Shown: positions 1 through 9,097 of the stretch, in pieces
How positions within the stretch are numbered: the stretch's first letter is position 1
Layout: each line of letters starts with the position of its first letter
Notes under the pieces: generated by a model
Database searches by the model: none
What the model was told of the DNA's origin: nothing
Seen by the model: the letters and a program-made list of their open reading frames with translations, nothing else
Program-made: the position numbers and the translations under genes
From: Nostoc sp. C052
GTDB lineage: Bacteria > Cyanobacteriota > Cyanobacteriia > Cyanobacteriales > Nostocaceae
Assembly (NCBI RefSeq): GCF_013393905.1
Contig: NZ_CP040272.1
Location: forward strand, 558,001 to 622,000
Reading direction: 5' to 3'
Length of the DNA: 64,000 nucleotides

Positions 1-949
1 GCGGAGTCAACCCAAACGCTGGCAATTACATTCTCATGTCTCTTTCCAAGACTTACTCCCCTCCTCATCCCCCACATCTCCCACATCCTCCTCACTCATC
101 GTCTTAGTACGAAACCTCAAGCAGCTTCAAGCCGCCCTCAAAGCTGGTGTTGAAACACTCTACTGTGAATTTGAAGATCCCCGCGCCTACCGAGAAGCAG
201 TACAACTAGTACGTCAACCCAGACAACAATTCCCACTCCCCACTATCTGGGTTGCACCACCCCGAATTACTAAACCTGGGGAAAATTGGATTTTGCAGCA
301 AGTACGTGCTTGTGAAGCAGATGGCTATTTGATACGGAACTATGACCAACTACAATTTTTTGCCGCAGACCGTTGTATTGGAGATTTCTCACTCAACGTT
401 GCTAATCCCTTAACAGCAGATTACTTTCAGCAACGCTTTGGTTTAGAACGGCTGACGGCATCTTATGACCTGAATATTACCCAACTGCAAGACCTGCTCA
501 CCAGTTGCCCTCCCCAGTGGTTTGAGGTGACAATCCATCAGCATATACCGATGTTTCACATGGAGCATTGTGTTTTTTGTGCCTTTCTATCAACGGGTAC
601 AGATTATACCAACTGTGGACGACCTTGTGAAAAGCAGGAAGTGAAATTAAAAGACCGTGTGGGGACTGAACACGTTCTCAAAGCAGATGTAGGTTGCCGC
701 AATACTGTATTTAACGGCACTGCTCAAACGGGAGCCGAGTACGTACAACGTCTGATAGAACTGGGATTACGTCACTTCCGCATTGAGTTTGTAAATGAGA
801 CACCAGAGCAAGTGAGTCAAACAATACATCGCTACCGTCAACTACTGCAAGGTGAAATTACAGGTTCCCAACTCTGGCGAGAGTTGAAGTTGCAAAATCA
901 ATTAGGCGTAACTCGTGGACCTATGGGAGTGTCTGCATTGCGGTCATAA
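1..949 (+). CDS. U32 family peptidase, C-terminal part (gene starts before the window)
   Basis: The reading frame is open from base 2 of the window to the TAA at 947-949, so the 5' part lies outside. The visible part contains a beta-strand-rich stretch that resembles the C-terminal region of cyanobacterial U32 (collagenase-like) proteins, then the family's cysteine-rich block: HMEHCVFC near 554-577, CGRPCEK shortly after, and ADVGCRNTVFN. These cysteines are typical of U32 proteins, several of which act in RNA base modification with an iron-sulfur cluster rather than as proteases. The specific substrate cannot be told. A TTG at 293 is internal and is not the start. Recognition of the family is firm; the subfamily is not. 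Confidence 0.85.
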   Translation, partial: RSQPKRWQLHSHVSFQDLLPSSSPTSPTSSSLIVLVRNLKQLQAALKAGVETLYCEFEDPRAYREAVQLVRQPRQQFPLPTIWVAPPRITKPGENWILQQVRACEADGYLIRNYDQLQFFAADRCIGDFSLNVANPLTADYFQQRFGLERLTASYDLNITQLQDLLTSCPPQWFEVTIHQHIPMFHMEHCVFCAFLSTGTDYTNCGRPCEKQEVKLKDRVGTEHVLKADVGCRNTVFNGTAQTGAEYVQRLIELGLRHFRIEFVNETPEQVSQTIHRYRQLLQGEITGSQLWRELKLQNQLGVTRGPMGVSALRS

Positions 950-1115
950 TTGATTTTCTGACACAAATAACACAATATCAATACTTTTGGCTTCTTATTC
1001 CTTAAAAATGCTCAGGATACATAAAAAATGGCTTACAAGCTGTGATGCCGTAAACCAGCTGATTACTGCTGTAAATTATCCCTCTCTCTATTCCCCTAGT
1101 AGTTCTATGACCTCT

Positions 1116-1292
1116 TCAAGCTTGAGTTTTGCCTTGTATAGGTTGAGTAATTTTTCCTGTTCCCAACGTTGAGGTGCTTGATACCGTTTGCCCTCCATCG
1201 TCAGCCCCATCGTGTAGTTCATAGCCTCCGCCATCTGGCTTCCAATTGAGGAATTCTTCAAAAGCGATCGTTTTTGGTAAGGCTTGAAACAT
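1116..1292 (-). pseudogene. Uma2-type nuclease N-terminal fragment
   Basis: From an ATG at 1292, preceded by AGGAG about nine bases upstream, the frame reads MFQALPKTIAFEEFLNWKPD and then YELHDG, the usual N-terminus of cyanobacterial Uma2 (DUF820) proteins. After YELHDG the similarity stops and the frame ends at 1116. The catalytic core is missing, so this is a remnant of about 58 codons. The following DNA in another frame gives a short charged tail (QRWEQEKLLNLYKAK), which may be an unrelated end joined by deletion. Confidence 0.55.
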
Positions 1293-1401
1293 CACACTTA
1301 CTCCTGACTCTGGTTTAGAGTTTAGCAAATTACTTGGTATCACCTCACTGAGGAGAATCGCTACAATAACCAGATAGAAGTAATTGTAGTCAATGAATGT
1401 C

Positions 1402-1590
1402 ATGGAAATCAAAAATATCAAAGAAGAAGCACAACGGCTAATTGACAAATTGCCAGAAAATTTGACATGGGATGATTTAATGTATGAAATTTATGTAAGA
1501 CAAGCAATAGAAGCGGGATTAAGTGATAGTGAAACGGGAAGAGTTCTTTCTGTTGAAGAAGTATGTGCAAAATTTGGATTGCAACCGTGA
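1402..1590 (+). CDS. Small antitoxin-like protein of a type II toxin-antitoxin pair
   Basis: This 62-residue protein (65 if the ATG at 1393 is used) starts MEIKNIKEEAQRLIDKLPEN and continues WDDLMYEIYVRQAIEAGL, then ends with SVEEVCAKFGLQP. This pattern is common in cyanobacterial antitoxins that sit just upstream of a ParE/RelE toxin. The stop TGA overlaps a GTG that opens a ParE-like frame (GTGA overlap), as expected for a toxin-antitoxin operon. Because the toxin is broken here, the antitoxin is probably an orphan. The family is recognised by its pattern and context only. Confidence 0.7.
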   Translation: MEIKNIKEEAQRLIDKLPENLTWDDLMYEIYVRQAIEAGLSDSETGRVLSVEEVCAKFGLQP

Positions 1591-1830
1591 AAGTTTTTTG
1601 GACAGAAACAGCCGTTAATCATTTATCCTCTATTTATACCTATATATATATCTCAAAATTCTCCTCATTATGCTCAAAGACTGGTTGAGCGATTAACTCA
1701 ACGCTATGAGCAAATTGCCCGATTTCCATTATCGGGTCGCATTGTCCCAGAATTTGAAACTAAGTAGATTAGAGAAGTTATTGAAGGCTCTTACTAAATC
1801 GACATAAAACCTCGCTAGATAAAGCTAAAA
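1587..1830 (+). pseudogene. ParE/RelE-family toxin, frameshifted remnant
   Basis: From the GTG at 1587 the frame reads VKVFWTETAVNHLSSIY, the classic start of a ParE/RelE toxin. A run of TA dinucleotides at 1637-1652 then shifts the frame. The second frame continues SQNSPHYAQRLVERLTQRYE and IARFPLSGRIVPEFE, followed by a stop, IREVIEGSY, and two more stops in the stretch that would encode the C-terminus. The toxin is therefore inactive. Its antitoxin upstream is intact. Confidence 0.75.
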
Positions 1831-2117
1831 CGAGTAATCAGGAAGATTTTACAAAATTTTGTATCTATTTTGGAAACAACGTCTATTCAGGCGAATTAAC
1901 GTTATAAACCAATACGCTTGAGTTAAGGGCTACTGGCAACAATTTTGGGTTTTCGAGATGCGATAAATCGCCGTCTCTACAAGTGCTTTGGGCTTATCCG
2001 AACTGTATTGCGTTATAAACTCAACGTTGATGTTAATGTTTCCTTAAAGCTCTAATAGTTAGTGCTTAAACCTATATCAGTATTTTTGTGAGGCTTACAA
2101 TCATTTTGTAAAAATCA
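1591..2117. other. Intergenic stretch with toxin remnant and dispersed repeat
   Basis: Apart from the toxin remnant and a roughly 100-bp dispersed repeat at 1911-2011, no coding frame is convincing here. The last 100 bases upstream of the phosphoesterase are AT-rich and presumably hold its promoter; no clear -35/-10 pair stands out. Confidence 0.5.
1911..2011. repeat. Dispersed ~101-bp element with central palindrome, copy 1
   Basis: The element begins AATACGCTT and ends AACTGTATTG, an imperfect terminal inverted repeat. Its centre holds an imperfect palindrome, GAGATGCGAT-AA-ATCGCCGTCTC, at 1955-1978. A second long copy lies at 45184-45285, and palindrome-only copies lie near 17187, 51795 and 60603. 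Confidence 0.75.
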
Positions 2118-3395
2118 ATGCAACTAAAGTTATTTAAGTGGGCGATTCTTCCCGTTGCGTTTGTGGCTGCGAGCCTCCTAAGCGTACACGCGGTAGTAGC
2201 GGAAAAGGGTGAAAGCGTTGGAAGGTTCGAGAAGGGCGAAAAGTTTGAACAGGATGAAAGAGGCAGAAGGATCAAACATATCTTTGTCATAGATATGGAG
2301 AACCACAACTTCACGCAACCCAGCAGCGATACAAGTGCGCCCCACCAGATATTCGGCAATCCCGCAGCGCCCTATCAGAATAGCCTCATTACCCCCGGAA
2401 ATCAGAATGCCGCTCAGGTTTCCTGGGCTGGTGCTTACCATAACGTTCTAGCTACACCATCCGGCAATAATCCGAGCATCCACCCGTCCGAGCCAAACTA
2501 TATTTGGCAAGAAGCCGGCGATAACTTCGGCGTGTTGAACGATAATGATCCTTACAAAAATCCTGGTGGCACTAACCAGAATACGACACTCCATCTCAGT
2601 GCTTTACTTGAAAAAGCTGGTATCTCTTGGAAATCCTACCAGGAAGACATTGACCTGGCAAAAAATGCTAATGGTTTGCTTACCAACACGGTTCTACCTC
2701 AAAACCAATGGACTGTCCCTCTGACCAGCTTCAGTGGTACATCACCTGATTACACTAACCCCTACAACGGTAGCCATCAATATAATTTCGCTACTAAACA
2801 CGATGGTCATCTGTTTTTCACTGATACCAACGGCGGTAATGACCCAACACCAGCAAATCCTCTAGCATTTAAATATGCACCATTGCAACAATTAAAGGAA
2901 GACCTGGCTCATAATAAGGTTGCTACTTACACCCTGATTACACCAGACCAATTCAACGATTCACACACGGCGTTGACTAATGGCTTTGATTATCATGGGG
3001 TGCATTACACAGGCGATCAGTCCGCAATTGCCCAGGGTGACAATTTTCTTGCCACGATCATTCCAGAGATCATGCGCTCCGATGCTTACAAGGATGATGG
3101 TGCGATCGTGATCTGGTGGGATGAGACTGAAGGTACTAACCAGAACGACTTCAGCCACACCCTGGAGGAAATCGTGATCTCACCTCTGGCCAAAGGCAAC
3201 GCCTATGAAAGCTTCGTAAATTACACTCATTCGTCTGACCTGAAAAGTTGGGAGGAACTATTCGGTGTATACGCACCAGGCGGCGGATTTTTGGGTGATG
3301 CAAACTCACCGGACACCAACGACCTCTCGGATCTCTTTAAGAGGGGTGCACTCACCTCGAAGGAGCGGAGAGAATGGACAAATAAACACGATTAA
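2118..3395 (+). CDS. Secreted phosphoesterase family protein (acid phosphatase/phospholipase C-like)
   Basis: The protein has 425 residues with an N-terminal signal peptide (charged start, hydrophobic residues 8-27, cleavage probably after AVVA). The mature part opens with KHIFVIDMENHNF, the metal-binding start of the phosphoesterase family that includes acid phosphatases and phospholipase C-like enzymes. Later family-like segments are ATPSGNNPSIHPSEPNYIW, DGHLFF, a central DYHGVHYTGDQ and VIWWDETEG near residue 335. It probably removes phosphate from an organic phosphoester outside the cytoplasm. The substrate is unknown. It is a single gene with no operon partners. Confidence 0.82.
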   Translation: MQLKLFKWAILPVAFVAASLLSVHAVVAEKGESVGRFEKGEKFEQDERGRRIKHIFVIDMENHNFTQPSSDTSAPHQIFGNPAAPYQNSLITPGNQNAAQVSWAGAYHNVLATPSGNNPSIHPSEPNYIWQEAGDNFGVLNDNDPYKNPGGTNQNTTLHLSALLEKAGISWKSYQEDIDLAKNANGLLTNTVLPQNQWTVPLTSFSGTSPDYTNPYNGSHQYNFATKHDGHLFFTDTNGGNDPTPANPLAFKYAPLQQLKEDLAHNKVATYTLITPDQFNDSHTALTNGFDYHGVHYTGDQSAIAQGDNFLATIIPEIMRSDAYKDDGAIVIWWDETEGTNQNDFSHTLEEIVISPLAKGNAYESFVNYTHSSDLKSWEELFGVYAPGGGFLGDANSPDTNDLSDLFKRGALTSKERREWTNKHD

Positions 3396-3531
3396 TTCGT
3401 GCTTTAGAGGATTACTTTAAGGCAACGACAATTCAACCCAAAAAGCATCCACGTTGACATTAAAATAAAACCCTGGAATGATTGTTTTTAGTTGTAACCA
3501 AATATTTTCTTATTGTTGTAAGCCGCCATAT

Positions 3532-4443
3532 TCACCACTGCTGGGCAGTTTGTTTAACTATCTCCACAAGCCTCAGCACGGTTGGGGATGTCTCGTTTTT
3601 TCGCCAAATCATCGTGATCGCTACGCCAATGTCTGCAACGAACGCTACTTTTGGGCTAGGTTCTTGTAATGTTTTATAAACTACGCCAATGCGTTGCAGA
3701 TTTTGCAAAGATGCTGGCACGATCGCAATACCCATCTCGGCTGCTACCAAACTAACAATCGTCTGCATCTGAATGGCTTCTTGAACAACCTTGGGACTAA
3801 AGCCTGCTTGCTGACACAGACTGATAATTAAGTCATAAAGCCCTGGTGCTAATATCCTGGGAAATAAAATAAACGGTTCATTGGCTAGCGATCGCCAACA
3901 AATATCAGATTGATTCGCTAACAAATGTGCTTCAGGTAATGCCACCATCAGAGGCTCTTGAAAAATTGTTTCGCAACTAAATTTATTGTCTTCCACAGGT
4001 GGACGCAGAAATCCTACATCCATTCGACCTTCTCGTAACCACTCTAACTGTTGATCTGTAGTCAGTTCATGCAACTCGATGCTTACACCAGGAACCTGAC
4101 TACGAAAAGTTCGCAGGATCGTTGGCAAAATGTTATACGCCGCCGAACTGACAAAGCCAACCACCAATTGTCCAATTTCGCCCCGACTTGTTTGCTGCCC
4201 GACTTGGATTGCCTGTTGTAATTGCCTCATAATTTGCTGAACTTCACCCAGAAATACTTGCCCCGCTTCTGTTAACCGTACATTTCGTTTCGTGCGGTAA
4301 AACAGTTCAAAACCCAATTCCTGCTCTAGCTGACGAATTTGTTGACTTAGGGGAGGTTGAGCAATATGTAATCGTTCTGCTGCCTTTCCAAAGTGTAGTT
4401 CCTCTGCCAAGGTGACAAAGTAGCGCAGGTGTCTTAGTTCCAT
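3532..4443 (-). CDS. LysR family transcriptional regulator
   Basis: The 303-residue protein begins MELRHLRYFVTLAEELHFGK and AAERLHIAQPPLSQQIRQLE, the standard LysR winged helix-turn-helix (residues 1-60). A periplasmic-binding-protein-like effector domain follows (about 90-300; for example GQLVVGFVSSAAYNILP). Length and layout are normal. It is transcribed away from the methyltransferase gene at 4593 across a 149-bp gap, the usual LysR arrangement, so that gene is its likely target. The effector cannot be inferred. Confidence 0.93.
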   Translation of the reverse strand: MELRHLRYFVTLAEELHFGKAAERLHIAQPPLSQQIRQLEQELGFELFYRTKRNVRLTEAGQVFLGEVQQIMRQLQQAIQVGQQTSRGEIGQLVVGFVSSAAYNILPTILRTFRSQVPGVSIELHELTTDQQLEWLREGRMDVGFLRPPVEDNKFSCETIFQEPLMVALPEAHLLANQSDICWRSLANEPFILFPRILAPGLYDLIISLCQQAGFSPKVVQEAIQMQTIVSLVAAEMGIAIVPASLQNLQRIGVVYKTLQEPSPKVAFVADIGVAITMIWRKNETSPTVLRLVEIVKQTAQQW

Positions 4444-4592
4444 CTGTTACCTGAATTCATATCTTTAAAATATTAATTAAGGTGAAAATATATATTGGAC
4501 ATAATTAAAAATCTTTTTTACTGTGATGAATAGGCGGCGATCAACCCAAGGCACATTGATCGAAAAATCAACACTCTGTAATTTCACCACTT

Positions 4593-5372
4593 ATGAACAA
4601 TCTATCGATCGCTAATAATAATTGGGACACTTCCCTTTACGAAGATAAACACACCTTTGTCTGGCAGTATGGTGAAGACTTACTCAAACTCCTTAACCCC
4701 AAACCAGGAGAATCCATTTTGGATCTGGGCTGTGGTACTGGACAACTCACAGATAAAATTGCCCAAGCGGGGGCTGAAGTCTGGGGAATTGATAGCGCAC
4801 CTGCGATGATTGAAAAGGTAAGAGAAAACTATCCCCATATCCGCTTTGATGTTGCGGATGCGACAAATTTTCAAGTTGAACAGCCCTTTGATGCGGTGTT
4901 TTCTAACGCTGTATTACATTGGGTGAAAGAAGCAGATAGCGCGCTCGCTTCCATACATCAAGCACTAAAACCCGGAGGGCGTTTTGTCGCAGAATTTGGT
5001 GGTAAGGGAAATGTGCAAGCGATCGTCACAGCCTTATACAGCGCTTTAGAATCCATTGGTATCCCCCAAACACAAGTAGAGAATCCTTGGTATTACCCCA
5101 GTATCAGTGAGTACACAACTCTACTAGAACAACAAGGCTTTGATGCCATTTATGCTATCCTCTTTCCTCGTCCCACTCCTTTAGCAGACGGAGAAGCTGG
5201 CATCGCAAACTGGATTAAAATGTTCGCTGGCTCTTTCTTAGCTGGACTTTCACCTGAGCAACAAATAAAAATAATTCCCGTCATTGAGGAATATCTGAAG
5301 CCAACACTATATCAACAAGGAATTTGGACAGCAGATTATCGAAGAATTCGCATCGTTGCCGTTAAACTTTAA
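4593..5372 (+). CDS. Class I SAM-dependent methyltransferase (trans-aconitate methyltransferase-like)
   Basis: The 259-residue protein carries motif I ILDLGCGTGQLTDKIA (about 41-56), the acidic loop GIDSAPAMIEKV, VADATNF, and the post-motif FDAVFSNAVLHWV typical of Tam-like methyltransferases. The HW pair in that motif and the C-terminal FPRPTPL segment also fit. The acceptor may be a small carboxylic acid, but that is inferred from the family. The gene faces away from the LysR gene at 3532-4443, which may control it. Confidence 0.85.
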   Translation: MNNLSIANNNWDTSLYEDKHTFVWQYGEDLLKLLNPKPGESILDLGCGTGQLTDKIAQAGAEVWGIDSAPAMIEKVRENYPHIRFDVADATNFQVEQPFDAVFSNAVLHWVKEADSALASIHQALKPGGRFVAEFGGKGNVQAIVTALYSALESIGIPQTQVENPWYYPSISEYTTLLEQQGFDAIYAILFPRPTPLADGEAGIANWIKMFAGSFLAGLSPEQQIKIIPVIEEYLKPTLYQQGIWTADYRRIRIVAVKL

Positions 5373-5426
5373 TTTGTGCGAATTTTAACTTATACCTTCA
5401 TGATGAATTATGAATTAGTATCAGTT

Positions 5427-5996
5427 ATGTATATACCCAAATTGTTAGATGCTTTCTCTACGAGACGCTTTGCGAACAGCGGGCGCAGCGATCGCCAGAT
5501 ATCATTTTCATTACTACTAACCATTAGCCTTACCACTTTATTAGTTCCACCCTCACTAGCACAAACACCCATAATACCATCACCTTCTAGTGCGCCTTTA
5601 GAACTAGACTTATTGACCAAGCCAAAAGACTATATAATCACAGCTAACACCATTCATCCAGAACGATTAACCGTTCCTAGTTTATGGTGGGCACAACAAA
5701 ACTCTGAGAAAAAGCTATTGGATAATTGGATAGCATATCCAGCTTCAGACAAAGAACCTGCACGAGTAGACTTGATCGTAAATCAGCAAATTTGGAGCTT
5801 ACTAGAGTATGTAGAACGCTACGACTTTGTAAATCGCTTGGGTAGTGCCGCCCGAAACTTTGGCTACAACGTCCGAGTATTCAATTATCAAAAAGAACCC
5901 TTGGCAACCTACACTTGCAACTTTAGTACAAGTCCAGCTTTATGCAGTATCCAAACAACTGTTAAGAACAAGATAGGGTTCCAGCGTTCTTTATAG
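5427..5996 (+). CDS. Exported protein of unknown function
   Basis: The chosen start is the ATG at 5427 (MYIPKLL); an in-frame ATG-like start at 5376 would add 17 residues. Residues 20-46 form a signal peptide (SFSLLLTISLTTLLV, cleavage probably after SLAQ). The mature part has about 140 residues with no recognised domain; it contains IWSLLEYVERYDFVNRLG and a C-terminal cysteine pair (YTCNF, ALCSI). The segment before the hydrophobic core, AFSTRRFANSGRSDR, is encoded by a dispersed repeat. It begins four bases after the methyltransferase stop, though co-transcription is unproven. Confidence 0.65.
   Translation: MYIPKLLDAFSTRRFANSGRSDRQISFSLLLTISLTTLLVPPSLAQTPIIPSPSSAPLELDLLTKPKDYIITANTIHPERLTVPSLWWAQQNSEKKLLDNWIAYPASDKEPARVDLIVNQQIWSLLEYVERYDFVNRLGSAARNFGYNVRVFNYQKEPLATYTCNFSTSPALCSIQTTVKNKIGFQRSL
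5454..5496. repeat. Short dispersed repeat inside a coding sequence
   Basis: The bases TCTCTACGAGACGCTTTGCG followed by an AACAGCGGGC block belong to the short repeat with core CTACGAGACGCTACGCGAAC, also seen near 11127, 27716 and 46025. Here it lies in frame in the N-terminal region of an exported protein. Confidence 0.7.
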
Positions 5997-6098
5997 GTAC
6001 TGGGGACTGGGAGCAGGGAGAAGAATTTTCCCCTCCACCCCCTGCACCCTGCCCCTCTGCCTCTTTTCAATGCCCCATGTCCAATTCCCAATTCCCAA

Positions 6099-7256
6099 TT
6101 AAACTTTAATTTTGGCGAATAAAGACTCGTATTGTTTTATTGCTGATGGTGGTAAGGGAAGTAAAAATTCACTTTTATCGAAAACGTTGCGATCGCTCTC
6201 TAACAAACTCCATAATGGTTCTTGAATATCGGAAGCGGTAATATTTGTAGAAATTGGCGAATTAGTTTTAGTCAGCACCGAAATTTGTTTAGCTGTACTT
6301 GGTTGCCAACAAAAATCAATCCATTGATCTGATAAAGTACCTTTAGCAATCCCTGCTGGACGTACCCATAAATCTGTCCACATTGCTGTTCCTGACTGGG
6401 GGATCACAGCGGCAAGTTGCGGGTAACGTGCCAAAACTGGCAGCACATCGCTTGACCAACCAACCGCTAGCCAAGTATCTTCCATAATTAGAGGTTCCAA
6501 GTAGTGATTGGAACTGTAGAACTTTACTTGTTGATTTAATGTCTGTAATTCCTTTTCCAAGTCTGGTACTTGGTCAAGATTTTCTGTATTATAAGATTTT
6601 CCGAGCTTCTTTAAGACCAAGCCAATAACTTCTCGTGGTTGATTGAGTAGGGAAATGCGCTGCTGCATACCGTCTCGCCATAAATCACTCCAATCTTTGG
6701 GTGCCCATCCCAACTTTTGGAACTTGTCACGGTTATAAATAATCACCGTACTACCCCATCTATAAGGCGCACCCCACACCTTCCCTTGAGTATCCAAATT
6801 ACCTTGGTCGTTTCGCGTTACTAATTTCTTCCACTTTTCATCTAAAGTAGACCACTGTTTTAATTGGTTTCCCTGTACTTCTTGGAGTGGTTGAATCAAT
6901 TTCTGCTCAATAGCTGCTTTTAACCAGTAATCTCCTAATGTTACTAGGTCTGCCTCAGGTGTTTTTTGACCTTGCCTAAAGGGTATAAAGCGACTCCATC
7001 CCTCCTCATCGCTGGTCTTGGGTTTTTGCTGCCAACTTTGTAACTGCTGAAATAAATCCTGTATCTGCTCAACAGGAGCAAACTTTAACTGCACCTGTTG
7101 CTGCAAACCTTTGTGGAACTGATTCACCACCTGACCAGGTATAGAACCTTTTAATAACTGTACTTTTAGTTGCGTCTGCTTGTTTCCACTACAGCCAAAA
7201 AGCAGTTGTGAAAGTGCCAATGTGCTTGTACCTAGCAAAAAAGACCGTCGATCCAT
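6099..7256 (-). CDS. Extracellular solute-binding lipoprotein (polyamine-type ABC transporter component)
   Basis: The 385-residue protein starts MDRRSFLLGTSTLALSQLLF followed by GCSG. That is a twin-arginine export signal combined with a lipobox whose cysteine is residue 22. The rest resembles bacterial family 1 solute-binding proteins of the spermidine/putrescine type: VWGAPYRWGSTVIIYNRDKF (about 150-170), a WSDLW segment and WLAVGWSSDVLPV. No permease or ATPase gene is next to it, so it either serves distant components or has another role. The substrate is uncertain. Confidence 0.8.
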   Translation of the reverse strand: MDRRSFLLGTSTLALSQLLFGCSGNKQTQLKVQLLKGSIPGQVVNQFHKGLQQQVQLKFAPVEQIQDLFQQLQSWQQKPKTSDEEGWSRFIPFRQGQKTPEADLVTLGDYWLKAAIEQKLIQPLQEVQGNQLKQWSTLDEKWKKLVTRNDQGNLDTQGKVWGAPYRWGSTVIIYNRDKFQKLGWAPKDWSDLWRDGMQQRISLLNQPREVIGLVLKKLGKSYNTENLDQVPDLEKELQTLNQQVKFYSSNHYLEPLIMEDTWLAVGWSSDVLPVLARYPQLAAVIPQSGTAMWTDLWVRPAGIAKGTLSDQWIDFCWQPSTAKQISVLTKTNSPISTNITASDIQEPLWSLLESDRNVFDKSEFLLPLPPSAIKQYESLFAKIKV

Positions 7257-7612
7257 TGATTTGGGATTTGAGATTTTTGATTATACCTAATATTAAGCAG
7301 AGATTTACCAGCAGCTAACTACCTGAAAAAGTAGAGTTTTAAAATTATCGGTATTTTTCGTTTATAATACCGGTAATTTTGCATATTTGACTCGAATAAG
7401 CGAGTTTTTTGGCAAAAAGCTACCTAAAAACTAATTTTTCACCATAAATTTCCTTAGTGGTACTTATGGTGAAACTTTACTTATATTTAGAAATAATGAT
7501 TTAAATGTCATATTTCCATCAAAAATTATCAATACTTAAATAATCCATAAGTATCGTTAAGGTTGGGAGTAAATTGAATAACATAGAGAAAATGTACGGA
7601 TAAAGGTATTAA
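7257..7612. other. AT-rich intergenic region
   Basis: No coding frame is supported. At 7389-7411 there is a small hairpin, ACTCG-AATAAG-CGAGT followed by six Ts, which looks like a weak intrinsic terminator on the plus strand, but no plus-strand gene ends just before it. The rest probably holds the promoters of the two flanking divergent genes. Confidence 0.4.
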
Positions 7613-7984
7613 ATGGAGCTATTAGAGCAGCAAATCCTGACTTTAAGCCAAAAGCTGGATGCCCTATGCCAAGTAATTGAGCAGCTTGATGGTAAAGTCA
7701 CTCAAGCTTTTTCAGAGTGTTCTTTAGCGAATACACAAGCAAAGGATAATTATCAGGGAAATGGCGTAGCTGGTGGCTATCAGTTCAAAGGACGTAATAA
7801 TTTAAATCCAGAAATGGAACACAAGGATGTATTGACAGATGGTATTTATCTAGACATGCATCGCCAAAGTGGAGATAACATCACACCAGAAATTCAAATA
7901 CAACGACTGACAGCACAATTAACAGCAGCATACAATCGCATTGCGGCTTTAGAAGAACAATTACTTAGAGAGAGAATTCATTAA
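7613..7984 (+). CDS. Small coiled-coil protein of unknown function
   Basis: The 123-residue protein has heptad-like helices at both ends: LEQQILTLSQKLDALCQVIE (residues 3-22) and QIQRLTAQLTAAYNRIAALE (about 96-115). Between them lies a polar linker with YQGNGVAGGYQFKGRNN. There is no signal peptide or membrane segment. The layout suggests a dimerising or scaffold protein. I do not recognise a family. An intrinsic terminator-like hairpin follows at 8127-8158. Confidence 0.6.
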   Translation: MELLEQQILTLSQKLDALCQVIEQLDGKVTQAFSECSLANTQAKDNYQGNGVAGGYQFKGRNNLNPEMEHKDVLTDGIYLDMHRQSGDNITPEIQIQRLTAQLTAAYNRIAALEEQLLRERIH

Positions 7985-8126
7985 AATTAACCTTAGTTCA
8001 ACGAATTAAAAAATGGATTGAGGTAGGCAAGACAAGCCTTTAGGTTAAATATCGAATGATGGTTTTATAGGCATATACTTAGATATAAGTAATTAATCCA
8101 GCCATCAAATAGATAAAAAAGTTCAA

Positions 8127-8158
8127 CACACTATTACATATCTTTACGTAATAGTGTG
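8127..8158 (+). terminator. Hairpin downstream of the coiled-coil gene
   Basis: A perfect 11-bp inverted repeat, CACACTATTAC / GTAATAGTGTG, surrounds a 10-base loop about 140 bases after the stop at 7984. There is no T-run, so it may be a processing or partly bidirectional signal rather than a strong terminator. Confidence 0.4.
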
Positions 8159-8260
8159 ATATATCTGCCTATAGGTTTTTATCAAATAGACATCTCCGAA
8201 AACCTTCAAAGCCTTTATGTGGCTAGGCTATAGGACGTAAATGCAATCATCCTAAATTAG

Positions 8261-8536
8261 CTAGTACAAGAAGGCAAAAGTGAAAAGAAAGAATGCTTAT
8301 TTTGTAAGCTTTCTGGCTATTTTAAATGGGTAGTAATACTGCGTAGGTTTTGCATTTTTAACTCGGAATTGGGTTTTGGTTAAAGGTTAAAGGTTAAAGG
8401 TTAAAGGTTAAAGGTTAAAGGTTAAAGGTTAAAGGTTAAAGGTTAAAGGTTTTTTGTTTCCCCTTTGCCCTTCCCCTTTTCTCCAAAACCCGACAAGTAT
8501 TGAAATGGGTGGTTTATTTATGCCGTGTTGTACTAG
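8261..8536. mobile_element. MITE-like element, copy 1 (10 internal heptamers)
   Basis: It begins CTAGTACAAGAAGGCAAAAG and ends GTGTTGTACTAG, giving terminal inverted repeats CTAGTACAA. It has no coding capacity. The interior carries ten tandem GGTTAAA units and a CCCTTTGCCCTTCCCC tract. It is nearly identical to the element at 9098-9324 and exactly 49 bp longer, because that copy has only three heptamers. Confidence 0.8.
8378..8447. repeat. Ten tandem GGTTAAA heptamers
   Basis: Ten perfect copies of a 7-bp unit lie inside a MITE-like element. Such heptanucleotide arrays are characteristic of heterocystous cyanobacteria. Confidence 0.95.
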
Positions 8537-8593
8537 TCTGTATCAAAAAATAAGGCTTTAAGGTATTTACTGTTGATAATTAGGCAAAAACAT

Positions 8594-8690
8594 CTAGTAC
8601 CGCAAGGCGGAAGTCAAAAGTCAAAAGAATTGTATTCCAAGCTATTGCACCATTTGAAATGGTATGTTTATTTGCGCCGTACTGTACTAG
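8594..8690. mobile_element. MITE-like element, CTAGTAC-GC-GGCGG type
   Basis: The 97-bp element starts CTAGTACCGCAAGGCGG and ends GCGCCGTACTGTACTAG, so the ends form an imperfect inverted repeat. The same terminal motif (CCGCCGTGCTGTACTA) occurs alone near 11178. Confidence 0.7.
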
Positions 8691-9097
8691 TTATATGCGT
8701 TAATTTTAACCTAATGACATAGCAGATATTTCTAATGGTAATATTAGCGCTCTAAATCGTAATCTGACTAATCTACAAAAAGTAAGTCTTTAGTTTCAGG
8801 GTAACAGAAACTTTAGTTTAGTTATAGGTGATTCTCTCTGCACATATGTAATACTTTATAAAACAGATGTAGTGTCGCGTGCGAATTCAATCGAGTAGAT
8901 GTTTTCATCGCTCCATACTTTCTGTTGCTAGCCTTTTGCCTGCACATTCTGGATGTTCGTGTTTTTTTAAAGGCAATCCAAGTATCCAATACCCCATTTG
9001 CTTGTGACAAGTTATACAAAATATATTTTGAATTGGGTTTGGGTGCAATATAAATTCTTATGTGGGGATTCATTATAATCACTTCATTTCAATATCA

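Noticed and set aside
987..1172. Short plus-strand frame
   Set aside because: It overlaps the Uma2 remnant on the other strand and has no recognisable motif or ribosome binding site.
7389..7411. Intrinsic terminator as a firm feature
   Set aside because: The stem is only five base pairs and no plus-strand gene precedes it, so it is mentioned only in the intergenic note.
8822..9082. Minus-strand frame of 86 codons between MITEs
   Set aside because: No family pattern, signal or ribosome binding site could be seen, and it lies in a repeat-rich gap.
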